Under the pieces are notes generated by a model that saw only the letters and a list, made by a program, of their open reading frames with translations, made no database searches and was not told the origin of the DNA. The position numbers and the translations under genes were made by a program. DNA of 64,000 bases from DASPGQ01 sp035457705 (GTDB taxonomy: Bacteria; Acidobacteriota; Vicinamibacteria; Marinacidobacterales; SMYC01). This document shows, one piece after another, positions 1 to 8,283 of this stretch; the first letter of the stretch is position 1, and each line of letters opens with the position of its first letter. The stretch is from positions 1 through 64,000 of the forward strand of contig DATIBD010000032.1 in the NCBI GenBank assembly GCA_035457705.1. Direction: 5' to 3'.

Positions 1-1593
1 GTGCGTCGTGAGGACACGGGCGACGTGCTGTCCGACGTTGGGAATCCCGAGCGCATAGACGAATCGGTCGAGCTCCGCTCGTTTGGACGCCTCGATCGCG
101 TTCAGAAGATTGTCGGCGGACTTATCGGCAAAGCCTTCGAGCCCGAGCACGTCCTCCTTGTCGAGGGCGTACAGATCGGCGAGGTCTTCGACCAGCCCCC
201 GCTCGACGAGCTGGGCCACGGTTTTCTCGCCGAGAAAATCGATCTCCATGGCGCCCCGGCTCGCGAAATGTTGAATGCGTCCTGTCTGTTGGGCGCGGCA
301 GGCCCATCCTCCGGTGCAGTAGTGATACGCTCCCTTGCTGGCCACCGGGGAGTGGCATACCGGACATTCTTCGGGCATGCGGAAGCGTCTCGCATCGTCC
401 TTGCGATGCTCGGCCAGGACCTCGACCACTTCGGGAATGACGTCGCCGGCGCGACGGATGCGGACTTTGTCGCCGATGCGAACGTCCTTTCTCTCGACCT
501 CGTCCTGATTGTGGAGCGTGGCACGGCTGACGGTCACGCCCGACACGTCGACCGGGCGGAGCAGCGCGACGGGGGTCAGTTTCCCGGTACGTCCCACTTG
601 CACGGCTATGTCCATGACGTCGGTGACCTCCTGCCGGGGCTCGAACTTGAAGGCCACCGCCCACCGGGGACTTCGGGATCGCTCACCGAGCTCGGATTGC
701 TCGTCGCGCCGGTCGACTTTGATCACGACGCCGTCGAGCTCGTAATCCAGCTCCTCGCGCCTGGCTTCCAGCTCGTCGTGATAGGCGATTGCTTCGTCGA
801 TGTCCTTGCAGGTGCGCGTGCTCGATTCCACACGAAACCCCCAGGCGTCGAGGAGATCGAGGGCCTCGGACTGCGAGCTCGGAGTGACCGCATCCGCATA
901 CATCACCTCGTAAGCGAAGAGGTCGAGAGGTCGGCTTGCGGTGATGCTGGTATCCAGCTGCCGCAGCGATCCCGAGGCGGCGTTTCGGGGGTTTGCGAAG
1001 GGCTCTTTGCCCATCTCGGTCATTCTCCGGTTGAGTCCCTCGAAATCGGAGAGCCGCATGATCGCCTCGGCGCGGACGGCGATCGTTCCCGGAGCGGGGA
1101 AACGGTCGGTGAGCAGCATGACCGGTAACGCACGAATGGTGCGGAGGTTGTCGCTGACGTTCTCACCCGAGCTTCCGTCGCCCCGTGTCGATCCGCGCAG
1201 AAATCGGCCATCCAGGTAAACGAGCTCCACCGAGAGGCCGTCGAACTTGGGCTCGGCGACGTAGGCCGAGGGTGTCGTGCCGAGACCTCTTTGGACGCGC
1301 TTCGCAAACTCACGCACTTCTGTCTCGGTCATCAGCGATTCCAGCGAAAGCATCGGCGCCAGGTGGCGGACCTCGGCGAATGCGCTGTGGACCATCCCGC
1401 CGACACGCTGGGTGGGAGAGTCCGGCGTGACGAGGTCGGGAAACTCGGCTTCGAGCTCGGAAAGCTCTCGTAGCAGTCGATCGTAAGCCGAATCCGAGAT
1501 CTCGGGACTTCCCTTCACGTAATAGAGATGATCGTGATGCCTGATGGCATTCCTCAGGGATTCGACGCGGCCGGCGGCAGCTTCCCGCTTCAC
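1..1593 (-). CDS. ligA: NAD+-dependent DNA ligase LigA (C-terminus beyond window)
   Basis: Seals nicks in duplex DNA using NAD+. The minus-strand reading frame opens with a GTG at 1593 and runs to the window edge (531 codons visible). The N-terminal Ia domain contains HHDHLYYVKGSPEISD, the adenylation lysine is in AEPKFDGLSVEL, and the nucleotidyltransferase motifs RGDGSSGENVSDNLRTI and DGVVIKVD are intact. A four-Cys zinc finger (CPVCHSP...YYCTGGWAC) and helix-hairpin-helix segments (LEGFADKSADNLL, GIPNVGQHVA) follow. The BRCT domain lies outside the window. The GTG overlaps the stop of the preceding small membrane gene (GTGA), so translation is probably coupled. It is a housekeeping gene with nothing unusual apart from the GTG start. 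Confidence 0.95.
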   Translation of the reverse strand, partial: MKREAAAGRVESLRNAIRHHDHLYYVKGSPEISDSAYDRLLRELSELEAEFPDLVTPDSPTQRVGGMVHSAFAEVRHLAPMLSLESLMTETEVREFAKRVQRGLGTTPSAYVAEPKFDGLSVELVYLDGRFLRGSTRGDGSSGENVSDNLRTIRALPVMLLTDRFPAPGTIAVRAEAIMRLSDFEGLNRRMTEMGKEPFANPRNAASGSLRQLDTSITASRPLDLFAYEVMYADAVTPSSQSEALDLLDAWGFRVESSTRTCKDIDEAIAYHDELEARREELDYELDGVVIKVDRRDEQSELGERSRSPRWAVAFKFEPRQEVTDVMDIAVQVGRTGKLTPVALLRPVDVSGVTVSRATLHNQDEVERKDVRIGDKVRIRRAGDVIPEVVEVLAEHRKDDARRFRMPEECPVCHSPVASKGAYHYCTGGWACRAQQTGRIQHFASRGAMEIDFLGEKTVAQLVERGLVEDLADLYALDKEDVLGLEGFADKSADNLLNAIEASKRAELDRFVYALGIPNVGQHVARVLTTH

Positions 1594-1838
1594 CGGAACC
1601 AGCCCTGGAAGCGATCGCGAAGACGGTGGGCTTTCTCGAAGAGCTGCGGGTAACGCGCGTGAAGCTTTTGTTGATAGCGCTCGAACCAAGGGATCTCGCT
1701 CGCGAGAAGCATGAATCCGACGAGAAGGAACAACACACCCTGAAGCACCGGTACGAATAAGCCAATGATCCCAAGGGGCAGCAAGACCAATCCAATGGCC
1801 ACCTTGATGATCCGCCATGCACGACTGCGGGAGATCAT
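1590..1838 (-). CDS. Small membrane protein upstream of ligA
   Basis: Encodes 82 residues. Residues about 9-46 form two closely packed hydrophobic stretches (KVAIGLVLLPLGIIGLFVPV and GVLFLLVGFMLLASEIPW), followed by a basic, probably cytoplasmic tail (RYQQKLHARYPQLFEKAHRL). The G-P/V-rich helical hairpin and the ASEIPWFERY segment resemble small PGPGW/DUF454-type inner-membrane proteins, but I cannot place it firmly. It starts in an ATGA overlap with the upstream minus-strand gene and its stop overlaps the ligA GTG, so the three genes are likely cotranscribed. No function is proposed. Confidence 0.7.
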   Translation of the reverse strand: MISRSRAWRIIKVAIGLVLLPLGIIGLFVPVLQGVLFLLVGFMLLASEIPWFERYQQKLHARYPQLFEKAHRLRDRFQGWFR

Positions 1839-2047
1839 GCCTTCTTCGCAGCGATCAGAAACGCCCCCCGGGTGACGACCGCGCCCGCCAAAACAGAAAT
1901 GGCAGCGAGCGACCCGAAGCTGCGGTCGACCCAGAACGCCACCGTGACGAAGAGGAGCAGCCGGAGAGTCATGAAGAGGAGCGCTCGCCGCCGGCCGTTC
2001 GGCTCCGCCAGCCTCGCCATCAAACTCAGAAGCAAACCGAGTGCCAC
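1835..2047 (-). CDS. Very small hydrophobic protein
   Basis: Encodes 70 residues from the GTG at 2047, with two predicted membrane helices (ALGLLLSLMARLA; LRLLLFVTVAFWVDRS) and a third weaker stretch (LAAISVLAGAVVTRGAFL). The frame is open further upstream: a CTG at 2092, overlapping the TGA of the dehydrogenase gene, would give a form beginning LKRSPATRIPFVLAG, which looks like a natural membrane-protein N-terminus. The true start is therefore uncertain. The stop overlaps the ATG of the next gene. Its length and topology recall ATP-synthase subunit I-like proteins, but no ATP synthase gene is near and no function can be assigned. Confidence 0.55.
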   Translation of the reverse strand: MALGLLLSLMARLAEPNGRRRALLFMTLRLLLFVTVAFWVDRSFGSLAAISVLAGAVVTRGAFLIAAKKA

Positions 2048-2088
2048 GCCGGCCAGGACGAACGGGATCCGCGTAGCCGGACTCCTTT

Positions 2089-3102
2089 TCAGTTACCCGC
2101 GCGATAACGCGGAAGAGGCGCGTCGATCATGGTTCGCAGGCCGGGCTCCATCTTCGCCACCGCCGGCACCATGGCAATCAACATCGCCACGGTTGCCTCG
2201 TCTCCCGCCACACCGTTCTCGAAGAGCAGCTCGACCCCGGGCTTGCCATTCACCGAGATGCGATCGTGAGGCTTCTTGGCGCCCACGAACATCTGGAGGT
2301 CGAGGGAAACACATTCCTTGTTGTTCCGGTAACCGCGGCAGACGTGATGAATTCCAGCAACCTGCCCCGCCCGCACGGTGACCCAGGGGGTCTTCTTCCC
2401 CTTCTTGGCCAGGACCGGCGTGAGTTTTTCCGTCACCTTCTCCAGACTCCAGCCGATTCCTTCCGCCACCAGATAGGTCGATTCCAGAAGACCGACGTGT
2501 CCGAGCTCCTTTTTCTTCACTCCTTTACGAAACTGGGCCGGCGTCAGCCCGGCGCCGATCTTCTTCTGCAGATTCTCCCGTCGAGTGGTCGCGTCAACGA
2601 CGCGTTCGACCGTGACTGATTTCACTTCGATACAGGGGGCCGTGGCGACAAGTGCCATGGTGTCCATGACGAAACCGGGGTTGACCCCGGTTCCGAGGAC
2701 CACGGCCTCGAAATCCTTCGCCATCCGGTCGAGCTCCTTCGCCTGGGCCGCGTACTGTACGTGGGGTGCAAGCAGCTCTTCACAGGAGCTCACGACATGG
2801 CAGCGCGCCTTGATGCAGTCCCGGATCTGGGATTGGACGGAGGCGAATCGGGACCCGGTCGACAGAATCACGACGTCCGGTCGTGTGACCTGAAGAACCT
2901 CATCGGCCCGGTCGGACAAGCGGACGCCGGAAGGCTGTTTGAGGCCCGCCAGGTCGGCCACGTCGCGCTGCTGCATCTTCGGGTCGTTGTCGATGGCTCC
3001 AACCAGCTGGATGTCCTTGCGCCCGAGAAGCCTCGTCGCCGTCGCGAGCCCGATTTGCCCCATGCCATAAGTCACTACCCGGATTTTTCCCGAGCCAATC
3101 AT
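2089..3102 (-). CDS. DapB-fold NAD(P)-dependent dehydrogenase (2,4-diaminopentanoate dehydrogenase-like)
   Basis: A 337-residue cytosolic oxidoreductase. An N-terminal Rossmann fold is visible as VVTYGMGQIGLATATRLL followed by the acidic strand end GAIDNDP; VVILSTGSRF, VVSSCEELL and LGTGVNPGFVMDTM match the dihydrodipicolinate-reductase-like/diaminopentanoate dehydrogenase family. I chose the ATG at 3102 because GAGGAGG lies 8 nt upstream; a GTG 9 nt earlier would overlap that ribosome site. True DapB is shorter (about 250-270 aa), so lysine synthesis is unlikely to be its role; amine or amino-acid dehydrogenation is more plausible. Substrate unknown. A dispersed repeat copy lies immediately upstream. 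Confidence 0.8.
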   Translation of the reverse strand: MIGSGKIRVVTYGMGQIGLATATRLLGRKDIQLVGAIDNDPKMQQRDVADLAGLKQPSGVRLSDRADEVLQVTRPDVVILSTGSRFASVQSQIRDCIKARCHVVSSCEELLAPHVQYAAQAKELDRMAKDFEAVVLGTGVNPGFVMDTMALVATAPCIEVKSVTVERVVDATTRRENLQKKIGAGLTPAQFRKGVKKKELGHVGLLESTYLVAEGIGWSLEKVTEKLTPVLAKKGKKTPWVTVRAGQVAGIHHVCRGYRNNKECVSLDLQMFVGAKKPHDRISVNGKPGVELLFENGVAGDEATVAMLIAMVPAVAKMEPGLRTMIDAPLPRYRAGN

Positions 3103-3118
3103 CGAGCGCACCTCCTCT

Positions 3119-3258
3119 AGTGCTCAGTGCCGTGGCGGGACCCGTGATCGATCGTCCACCACGGCTCGGCCTTTGCGGCGCTTCGCGCCGATCTCGCGGT
3201 AGACGTTCTCGCCGCCGCTCGGCAGACTGGGCTGCAGCTGCACTTTTTCATCAGCCTG
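3119..3258. repeat. Dispersed intergenic repeat, copy 1 (diverged)
   Basis: Begins AGTGCTCAGTGCCGTGGCGG, continues with GGGACC.TGATCGATCGT and CCACGGCTCGG, and ends near TTTTTCATCA. The same framework occurs at 4616-4745 and 54660-54845. Inside it CCGTGGCGG and CCACGG can pair, so each copy can form a stem. This copy is diverged in its second half (CTTTGCGGCGCTTCGCG instead of CTGCTTACGGCGCGGC). It sits in the divergent region between the dehydrogenase and the CPBP protease, so it may carry or affect promoters. Confidence 0.65.
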
Positions 3259-3364
3259 CTAGTGTCGAAGACAGGACTCAAGCGCGAGAGATTATCGCAC
3301 TAGCTCGCCCGGCTCAATCGCGGCGCTTGGAAGAGCCGGGCTCGGCACCTTATAGTGACCCATC

Positions 3365-4615
3365 GTGGATCCGAAGCAGGCGGGACAGGTTCCCACACCG
3401 GCAGCGGCCGTGGCCCTGTTCGCCGTGACCCTGGTCCTGAACGTGGTGGTGGGAATCGCGTTCATGAGCCTCGAGCTCGAGGAAACGTGGTTGCTGGTCG
3501 TAACCCCCGTTATCCTGATCGCCGTCACCCTGCTTGCGGTGGGTTACCTCGGTTTGGACGCGCGGGAGACTCTCCTGCTCCGTCGTCCCTCGGCCGGCGA
3601 TCTCCTGATGGCCTTTCCCCTCGCACTCTCCTTCGTGGTTCTGAACGATCAGCTGTCCACGCTCACCCAGGAGCTCTATCCGATCTCCGAAGAGATCCAG
3701 CGGAGTTGGCTACGAATGATTCGCGCCGAAACGCCCTCCGAGTGGATTTTCAAGATCGCTACCATAGGCGTCGGAGCGGCCGTCTCCGAGGAGCTGCTCT
3801 TCCGCGGCTTCATCCAGGGCGCGTTCCTCCGCGGTATGAGCCGGACTGCCGCGGTGGTCTGGACTTCGTTTCTCTTCATGGTGCTGCACGTTCTGCCCTT
3901 TCCCAGTTTCGCGGCGGCGGGAGTCGTCCTCGGCGTTGCCGCCATGTCGTCGAGAAGCATCGTTGTTCCCGTCGCGATTCACTTCACCAATAACCTCAGC
4001 GCGCTCGCTCTCGTCAACCTCGCAGACCTAGAGACCCTTGGCGATCCGGTCTGGATCCCGGGCTCCATACTGCTTCCCGCTCTGGCTGTTTTCGCCCTCT
4101 GCGCCACTTATTTCCTGCGAAAGCTCCCCCCAGCACCGGTCCGCACGCCGGTCGCTTCGCGCCGTTCGATGGATGACGTCGCTAATCTCACGGCGGGCTC
4201 GTCGATTGCTGACGCTCTGGTGAGCGTACCGGCGATGCGGAGACGGCTCGGCTGGCTCGTCGTCGGGGTTGCTCTGGCGATCGGCGTGACGGTATTGAGC
4301 GGGCTCTTCCTCTTCACGGTCTATGCGGCCTACCCGCAGAGCGTTCAGGGTAAGATCATCGAGTTCCTGGGACGCACCTGCACCGAGCGTCTTTCGCCCG
4401 AGGCTTACCATCGAGGGGGTGAGTTGGCCGCAGCCTTCGACGTCCTGGCCGATTCGAACGAGAACGGGGCGCTAGCCCCTTCGCAACTGGGGAAAGTGAT
4501 CGTCGCCTGCGCGCGGGTGAGCGCCGACCAGAGACTTCACGATCCCGAGGTGGACGAGCTGCTCGCGATCATCCGAGAGGCCGCCGGCTTGACCGACGCC
4601 CCACGGCGACTTTAG
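3365..4615 (+). CDS. CPBP-family intramembrane metalloprotease with C-terminal EF-hand-like segment
   Basis: A 416-residue membrane protein from a GTG start. The first ~250 residues have several hydrophobic helices and the three CPBP/Abi motifs: EELLFRG (EExxxR), FLFMVLHV (FxxxH) and HFTNN (HxxxN). Known relatives are glutamic/zinc-dependent intramembrane proteases of the Rce1 type. A second part, unusual for the family, has a linker (residues about 250-300), one more membrane helix (LGWLVVGVALAIGVTVLSGLFLF) and a soluble tail with an EF-hand-like loop, DSNENGALAPSQ, in which position 12 is Gln instead of Glu. The tail could be a degenerate calcium site. Substrate unknown. Confidence 0.85.
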   Translation: MDPKQAGQVPTPAAAVALFAVTLVLNVVVGIAFMSLELEETWLLVVTPVILIAVTLLAVGYLGLDARETLLLRRPSAGDLLMAFPLALSFVVLNDQLSTLTQELYPISEEIQRSWLRMIRAETPSEWIFKIATIGVGAAVSEELLFRGFIQGAFLRGMSRTAAVVWTSFLFMVLHVLPFPSFAAAGVVLGVAAMSSRSIVVPVAIHFTNNLSALALVNLADLETLGDPVWIPGSILLPALAVFALCATYFLRKLPPAPVRTPVASRRSMDDVANLTAGSSIADALVSVPAMRRRLGWLVVGVALAIGVTVLSGLFLFTVYAAYPQSVQGKIIEFLGRTCTERLSPEAYHRGGELAAAFDVLADSNENGALAPSQLGKVIVACARVSADQRLHDPEVDELLAIIREAAGLTDAPRRL

Positions 4616-4745
4616 AGTGCTCAATGCCGTGGCGGGACCTGTGTTCGATCGTGCCGCCACGGCTCGGGCTGCTTACGGCGCGGCAAGCGCGCCGGGCTCG
4701 CTCCGCTCGCGCAGGGTGGGTTGAGTTTTTCATCACCCCGCTCGT
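4616..4745. repeat. Dispersed intergenic repeat, copy 2
   Basis: Starts one base after the CPBP stop codon with AGTGCTCAATGCCGTGGCGG and contains ATCGTGCCGCCACGGCTCGG, CTGCTTACGGCGCGGCAA, GCGCCGGGCTCGCTCCGCTC and GCGCAGGGTGGGTTGAG, ending with TTTTTCATCACCCCG. CCGTGGCGG and CCGCCACGG are perfectly complementary (stem of 9 bp). It closely matches the copy at 54660-54845 except for about 57 extra bases there. Its position just behind a stop codon means it could act as a transcription terminator or mRNA 3' element. Confidence 0.8.
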
Positions 4746-4772
4746 CCCGAAACCACGGACGCGCCTTCGGTC

Positions 4773-5537
4773 ATGCACTTTCTCGTCGTTGACGCGCTGA
4801 ACTTGATTCGGCGGATCTACGCCGCGACACCCGCCGACGAGCCGTCCGCTCACTTCGATTCCGCCCTCGACGCTTGCCGGCAATCGCTCCGCCGTGCTCT
4901 GAACGAGTTTGCGCCGAGCCACGCGGTGGCGGTGTTCGACGGAGAAGGCCCGACGTGGCGCCACCAGCGCTATGACGAGTACAAGGCGGGCCGAAAGCCG
5001 ATGCCGGAGCCGCTTCGTTCCGAGCTGATCCGCTACCGCTCGGCTTTCTCCGAGCTCGGGGTCGCCTCGGTCGACAAGCCGTGTATCGAGGCGGACGACG
5101 TCATGGCCACGCTCGCTGAGAAGATCGCAGCTCACAACGGACAGGCGACGATCCTCTCGACCGACACCGCGTTCTGCCAGCTCGTCTCGGACCGAATCCG
5201 CGTGTGGGACCATTTCAATCGCCGGCCACTCGACGCCGGTTACGTCGCGAAGAAGTTTCTCGTACGCCCGGAGCAGCTCGTCGACCTGTGGGCCCTCGCG
5301 GGAAGCAGCACGACGCACATTCCCGGAGTGCCCGGCGTCGGCATCAAGACCGCGGCGAGGCTCGTCACCGAACATGGTGATTTGGACCGCGTCCTCGGGG
5401 CGGCACCAAGCATCGGTGGAAGACTCGGCCAGAATCTGCAAGAACATGCCGATCGGGCGCGTCTTTCGCGAGAGCTCGCCCGGCTTCGCACGGATCTCGA
5501 GCTCGGCTGGAGCTCGCGATCATTTCGGCTCGGTTGA
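4773..5537 (+). CDS. xni: Xni-like flap endonuclease / 5'-3' exonuclease
   Basis: A 254-residue member of the FEN/PIN-like 5' nuclease superfamily, without a polymerase domain. FLVVDALNLIRRIYA at the N-terminus, AVAVFDGEGPTWRHQRYDEYKAGRKPMP, IEADDVMATLA, ILSTDTAFCQL and the helix-hairpin-helix segment HIPGVPGVGIKTAARLV are all in the order seen in E. coli Xni (ExoIX), and the length is the same. Xni retains the DNA-binding site but some metal ligands are reduced relative to Pol I. It stands alone between two accessory modules. Its specific resemblance to the gammaproteobacterial form, rather than the Pol I domain, suggests possible acquisition. Confidence 0.82.
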   Translation: MHFLVVDALNLIRRIYAATPADEPSAHFDSALDACRQSLRRALNEFAPSHAVAVFDGEGPTWRHQRYDEYKAGRKPMPEPLRSELIRYRSAFSELGVASVDKPCIEADDVMATLAEKIAAHNGQATILSTDTAFCQLVSDRIRVWDHFNRRPLDAGYVAKKFLVRPEQLVDLWALAGSSTTHIPGVPGVGIKTAARLVTEHGDLDRVLGAAPSIGGRLGQNLQEHADRARLSRELARLRTDLELGWSSRSFRLG

Positions 5538-5625
5538 CGGTTGACGTCTCTGAAAGTCATCAAACAGCTCTACGACTTGCCATTTCGGCGTATGACCAAC
5601 TAGACTAGACCATGAGGGTGCTTCG

Positions 5626-5871
5626 GTGAAGCAGGTGAATATCTACGAGGCCAAGACGCGGCTGTCGCAACTCGTCGAGGACGCGGCCTCGGGCGAGGAC
5701 GTGGTCATCGCCCGGGCCGGCAAGCCTGTCGCACGACTTACGCAGTTAGATAAGTCGGAGAAAAGGGGCCGCAAGCGGCGTTTGGGATTACTGGACGGAC
5801 GGTTCACGATTCCTGACGACTTCAACCGGCCCCTCCCGGAAGAAATGATTCGCGCTTTCACGAAGCGCTGA
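5626..5871 (+). CDS. Phd/YefM-type antitoxin
   Basis: Encodes 81 residues from a GTG. The N-terminal KQVNIYEAKTRLSQLVEDAASGEDVVIARAGKPVARL is the classic Phd/YefM DNA-binding fold, and the C-terminal ~30 residues (LDGRFTIPDDFNRPLPEEMIRAF) are the toxin-neutralising tail typical of partners of VapC-like PIN toxins. Its TGA overlaps the ATG of the toxin gene by one base (TGATG), the standard arrangement for a type II module. The antitoxin alone or with the toxin is expected to repress its own promoter. Confidence 0.9.
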   Translation: MKQVNIYEAKTRLSQLVEDAASGEDVVIARAGKPVARLTQLDKSEKRGRKRRLGLLDGRFTIPDDFNRPLPEEMIRAFTKR

Positions 5872-6257
5872 TGCGACTCCTGGTCGACACTCATCTCCTG
5901 TTGTGGGCGGTCGCCCAGAGCGGGCGCCTTTCGAAGGAAGCTCGCCGGCTCCTCGAGAACCCGCGGAACGATGTGTATTACAGCGCCGCGAGCCTCTGGG
6001 AGATCGCGATCAAGCTCGGGTTGGGGCGTGATGGCTTCGACGTTGATCTCGGCGAGCTCCGGTCGGCGCTAATTGACATGGGGTTCATCGAGCTTCCCGT
6101 TACGGGCGTTCACGCTGAAAGGCTCGTCGCCCTTCCCTCGATTCACAAGGACCCGTTCGACCGCATGCTCGTCGCGCAAAGCCTATCGGAACCTCTCATC
6201 CTGCTGACCAACGACGATGTGCTCAAGGAATACGGCGAGCTCGTCCACGTGGTATGA
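5871..6257 (+). CDS. PIN-domain toxin (VapC-like)
   Basis: A 128-residue PIN-domain ribonuclease. The acidic site is visible as LLVDTHLLLWAV (first Asp), SAASLWEIAIKLGLGR (Glu), and KDPFDRMLVAQSL (Asp), with LLTNDDVLKEY near the end. The WEIAIK and DPFDRMLVAQ signatures place it in the PIN subgroup paired with Phd-type antitoxins. Members cleave tRNA or rRNA. It is translationally coupled to the upstream antitoxin, and all catalytic residues appear intact. Confidence 0.9.
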   Translation: MRLLVDTHLLLWAVAQSGRLSKEARRLLENPRNDVYYSAASLWEIAIKLGLGRDGFDVDLGELRSALIDMGFIELPVTGVHAERLVALPSIHKDPFDRMLVAQSLSEPLILLTNDDVLKEYGELVHVV

Positions 6258-6292
6258 CTCCAAGGCTAGGGCTGCGCGAGTCGAGATCTCGG

Positions 6293-7768
6293 TCAGTTGG
6301 GCGGTAAGCCCCTAAAGCGGGCGTGCATGTCCACCCCAGCGCGCTCGAGCTTCCGCCAGCGAACGAAGAAGACACAAGAAGCCACCAAGAGCACGATGAG
6401 ATAGGTGTAAAACGCGTGGTGGTACCAGGCGTCGGATTCCGTGGACAGATCCTTGACGACCTGGATGAGCGTCAGCACCGCGAGAAGCACCGCGCTCGTG
6501 GCGCCCACCACGAGTTGCGCCCGCCGACCGGTCAGAAAACGGATTTGCCGCGCCAGCTCGGGATTGCGCGAGGGAAGGAAAACGACGGATAGCGCCATCA
6601 AGAAGAAGTTCACCAGCATCGACGTCACCAGGAGGTCGACCCCGACGAAGAAATCTCCCGCCGAATGGTTGAGAAAAACCCCTACGGAGGCCGTCGCCGC
6701 GCTCGCGACGATCGCCCAGTGAGGGGTGTGGTAACGCGAGTTGATCGCGGCGAAGCCTCTCGGAAAAATCTCGTCCTCGGCCCAGGCGAACAAGAGCCGA
6801 GAGACCGAGAGGATCATGGCCGGCAGATCGTTGGCGAGAGCGATGGTCGCGGCCGCCACGATCGCCACGGAGAAGGCGGGCGGCAGCAGATAAGCGAGAA
6901 GCCCGGGTGCGGTGAGGTCCGTGGCGGCGGCTCGCTCGGCGATGAAACTCCAGGGAACGGCGTGGTAGATGGCCGCAGTGAAGCTCATGTAGTACGCGCC
7001 AACGCTCACGATCGAAAGGACGATCGCGAGAGGCAGATTGCGGGACGGGTTCTTCGCCTCGCCCCCTGCCTGGGCTACCGCGTCGAAGCCGATGAAGCTA
7101 GAGAACAACAGAACCGAAGCCGTGAGAATCCGCTCCCAGTCGTAGCTCTTGGGCGGAGGAAGGGCGATCTGCACGCCCTCGCGAGCTTCGACCGCGGCGA
7201 CGAAATCCGCGTGGTCGAACAGGAACCCCGCCGGTATCGCCAGAAGGCCACCGGTGAACATGAGAACCATCAGAGGCACGAGCGTCCGCTCGTAGGTCTT
7301 CGTACCCATCAGATTGACGACCGCGAACAACCACAGGAACGCGAGCGGCACGACGAGCCGCACGGCGGACGTCTCGAGGAAGGCGGCGACCCCCGAGAAG
7401 GAAACGCTGGCAGCGATGTCGCGAAGAAACGGAACCAGAACGTAGGCAACCACGCCGATGGCCATGGAAATGCCGAACCACTGGGAAAAGCTTGCGGCGA
7501 AGCCGAGGTACGGCGAGAGCGCTCGACTCGCGAAGACATAGCTTCCACCGGCGCGCGGCATGGCCGAGGCCAGGACGGCGTAGCACAACGCCGCGAGAAG
7601 CGCCGGCACGACACCCAGCGAGTAAGCCAACAGCACATTTCCGTCGATTCCGGGGACGTTTCGCTGGATCATGAAGGGAACCACGTTGATGCCGGCACCT
7701 AACATCGCGCACACCCCGGTGGCAACGAGCCCCAGGAGTCCCAGGTCTCTGCGCAGGCCCGTACTCAC
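6293..7768 (-). CDS. APC-superfamily amino acid/amine permease
   Basis: About 491 residues and 12 predicted membrane helices. The first helix region LGLLGLVATGVCAMLGAGINVVPF holds the G-x-G-type unwound helix of APC transporters, and GGSYVFASRALSPYLGFAASFSQW, GFDAVAQAGGEAKNP (TM6 region) and NDLPAMILSVSRLLFAWAEDEIFP are family landmarks. I prefer the GTG at 7768 (GAGGAG 8 nt upstream) over an ATG at 7795 that would overlap the previous gene by 22 nt. Likely an inner-membrane importer of amino acids or amines by proton symport. It is cotranscribed with the upstream membrane protein and lysA; substrate not deducible. Confidence 0.85.
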   Translation of the reverse strand: MSTGLRRDLGLLGLVATGVCAMLGAGINVVPFMIQRNVPGIDGNVLLAYSLGVVPALLAALCYAVLASAMPRAGGSYVFASRALSPYLGFAASFSQWFGISMAIGVVAYVLVPFLRDIAASVSFSGVAAFLETSAVRLVVPLAFLWLFAVVNLMGTKTYERTLVPLMVLMFTGGLLAIPAGFLFDHADFVAAVEAREGVQIALPPPKSYDWERILTASVLLFSSFIGFDAVAQAGGEAKNPSRNLPLAIVLSIVSVGAYYMSFTAAIYHAVPWSFIAERAAATDLTAPGLLAYLLPPAFSVAIVAAATIALANDLPAMILSVSRLLFAWAEDEIFPRGFAAINSRYHTPHWAIVASAATASVGVFLNHSAGDFFVGVDLLVTSMLVNFFLMALSVVFLPSRNPELARQIRFLTGRRAQLVVGATSAVLLAVLTLIQVVKDLSTESDAWYHHAFYTYLIVLLVASCVFFVRWRKLERAGVDMHARFRGLPPN

Positions 7769-7773
7769 GCCGA

Positions 7774-8283
7774 TCACTCCTCGCCCGTCACCCATCCCTG
7801 CGGCAACAGGGCGGGAAGATGGACGAGTATGAAGGCGAGAACGAGATATGGCGACCCTCGGGCGATGCTCCGGAACGACAGGAAGAAGCCGGCACTGATC
7901 AGATGCGCGACCAGACTCCCGTAGACGGCGAGAAACAACGACCGTCGGAACGTGGGCATCGTGCCGACTCCAACGAGGGCAAGCGTCTCGATCGCGGTTG
8001 CGGCCAGGAAACTGACGCCGATATGAGGCAGCAAGGAGATGTCGAAGTGGAACGGCAGTCCCGCAACGAGGGACGCGGCGTTGGCGACCAGAGCACTGAA
8101 GTAGGGCCGCCGGCCGCCCAGCCGCCGATAGACGAGGCCTTTGATGGGCACGAACAGGACGATGAGCAAGGAAGCCATCGTAAGGCTCCGCCAGGAAGGT
8201 CCCTCGAGAACATACAGAAAGAGCGCAACGATGACGAAAACGAGAACCGTGGCCTGCGCGAGCCTGCGCGTCACGTCACTCAT
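7774..8283 (-). CDS. Integral membrane protein of unknown function
   Basis: Encodes 169 residues with about five hydrophobic helices (TVLVFVIVALFLYVLEG, LTMASLLIVLFVPIKGLV, ALVANAASLVAGLPFHF, GVSFLAATAIETLALVGVG, FLAVYGSLVAHLISAGFFL). No catalytic motif is visible. It starts in an ATGA-type overlap with the stop of lysA and ends 5 nt before the permease start, so it belongs to a lysA-membrane protein-permease transcription unit. I do not recognise the family. Confidence 0.65.
   Translation of the reverse strand: MSDVTRRLAQATVLVFVIVALFLYVLEGPSWRSLTMASLLIVLFVPIKGLVYRRLGGRRPYFSALVANAASLVAGLPFHFDISLLPHIGVSFLAATAIETLALVGVGTMPTFRRSLFLAVYGSLVAHLISAGFFLSFRSIARGSPYLVLAFILVHLPALLPQGWVTGEE

Noticed and set aside
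1..1128. Long open frame on the plus strand (375 codons) at the window start
   Set aside because: It is antisense to ligA, whose motifs are unmistakable on the minus strand; high GC keeps antisense frames open.
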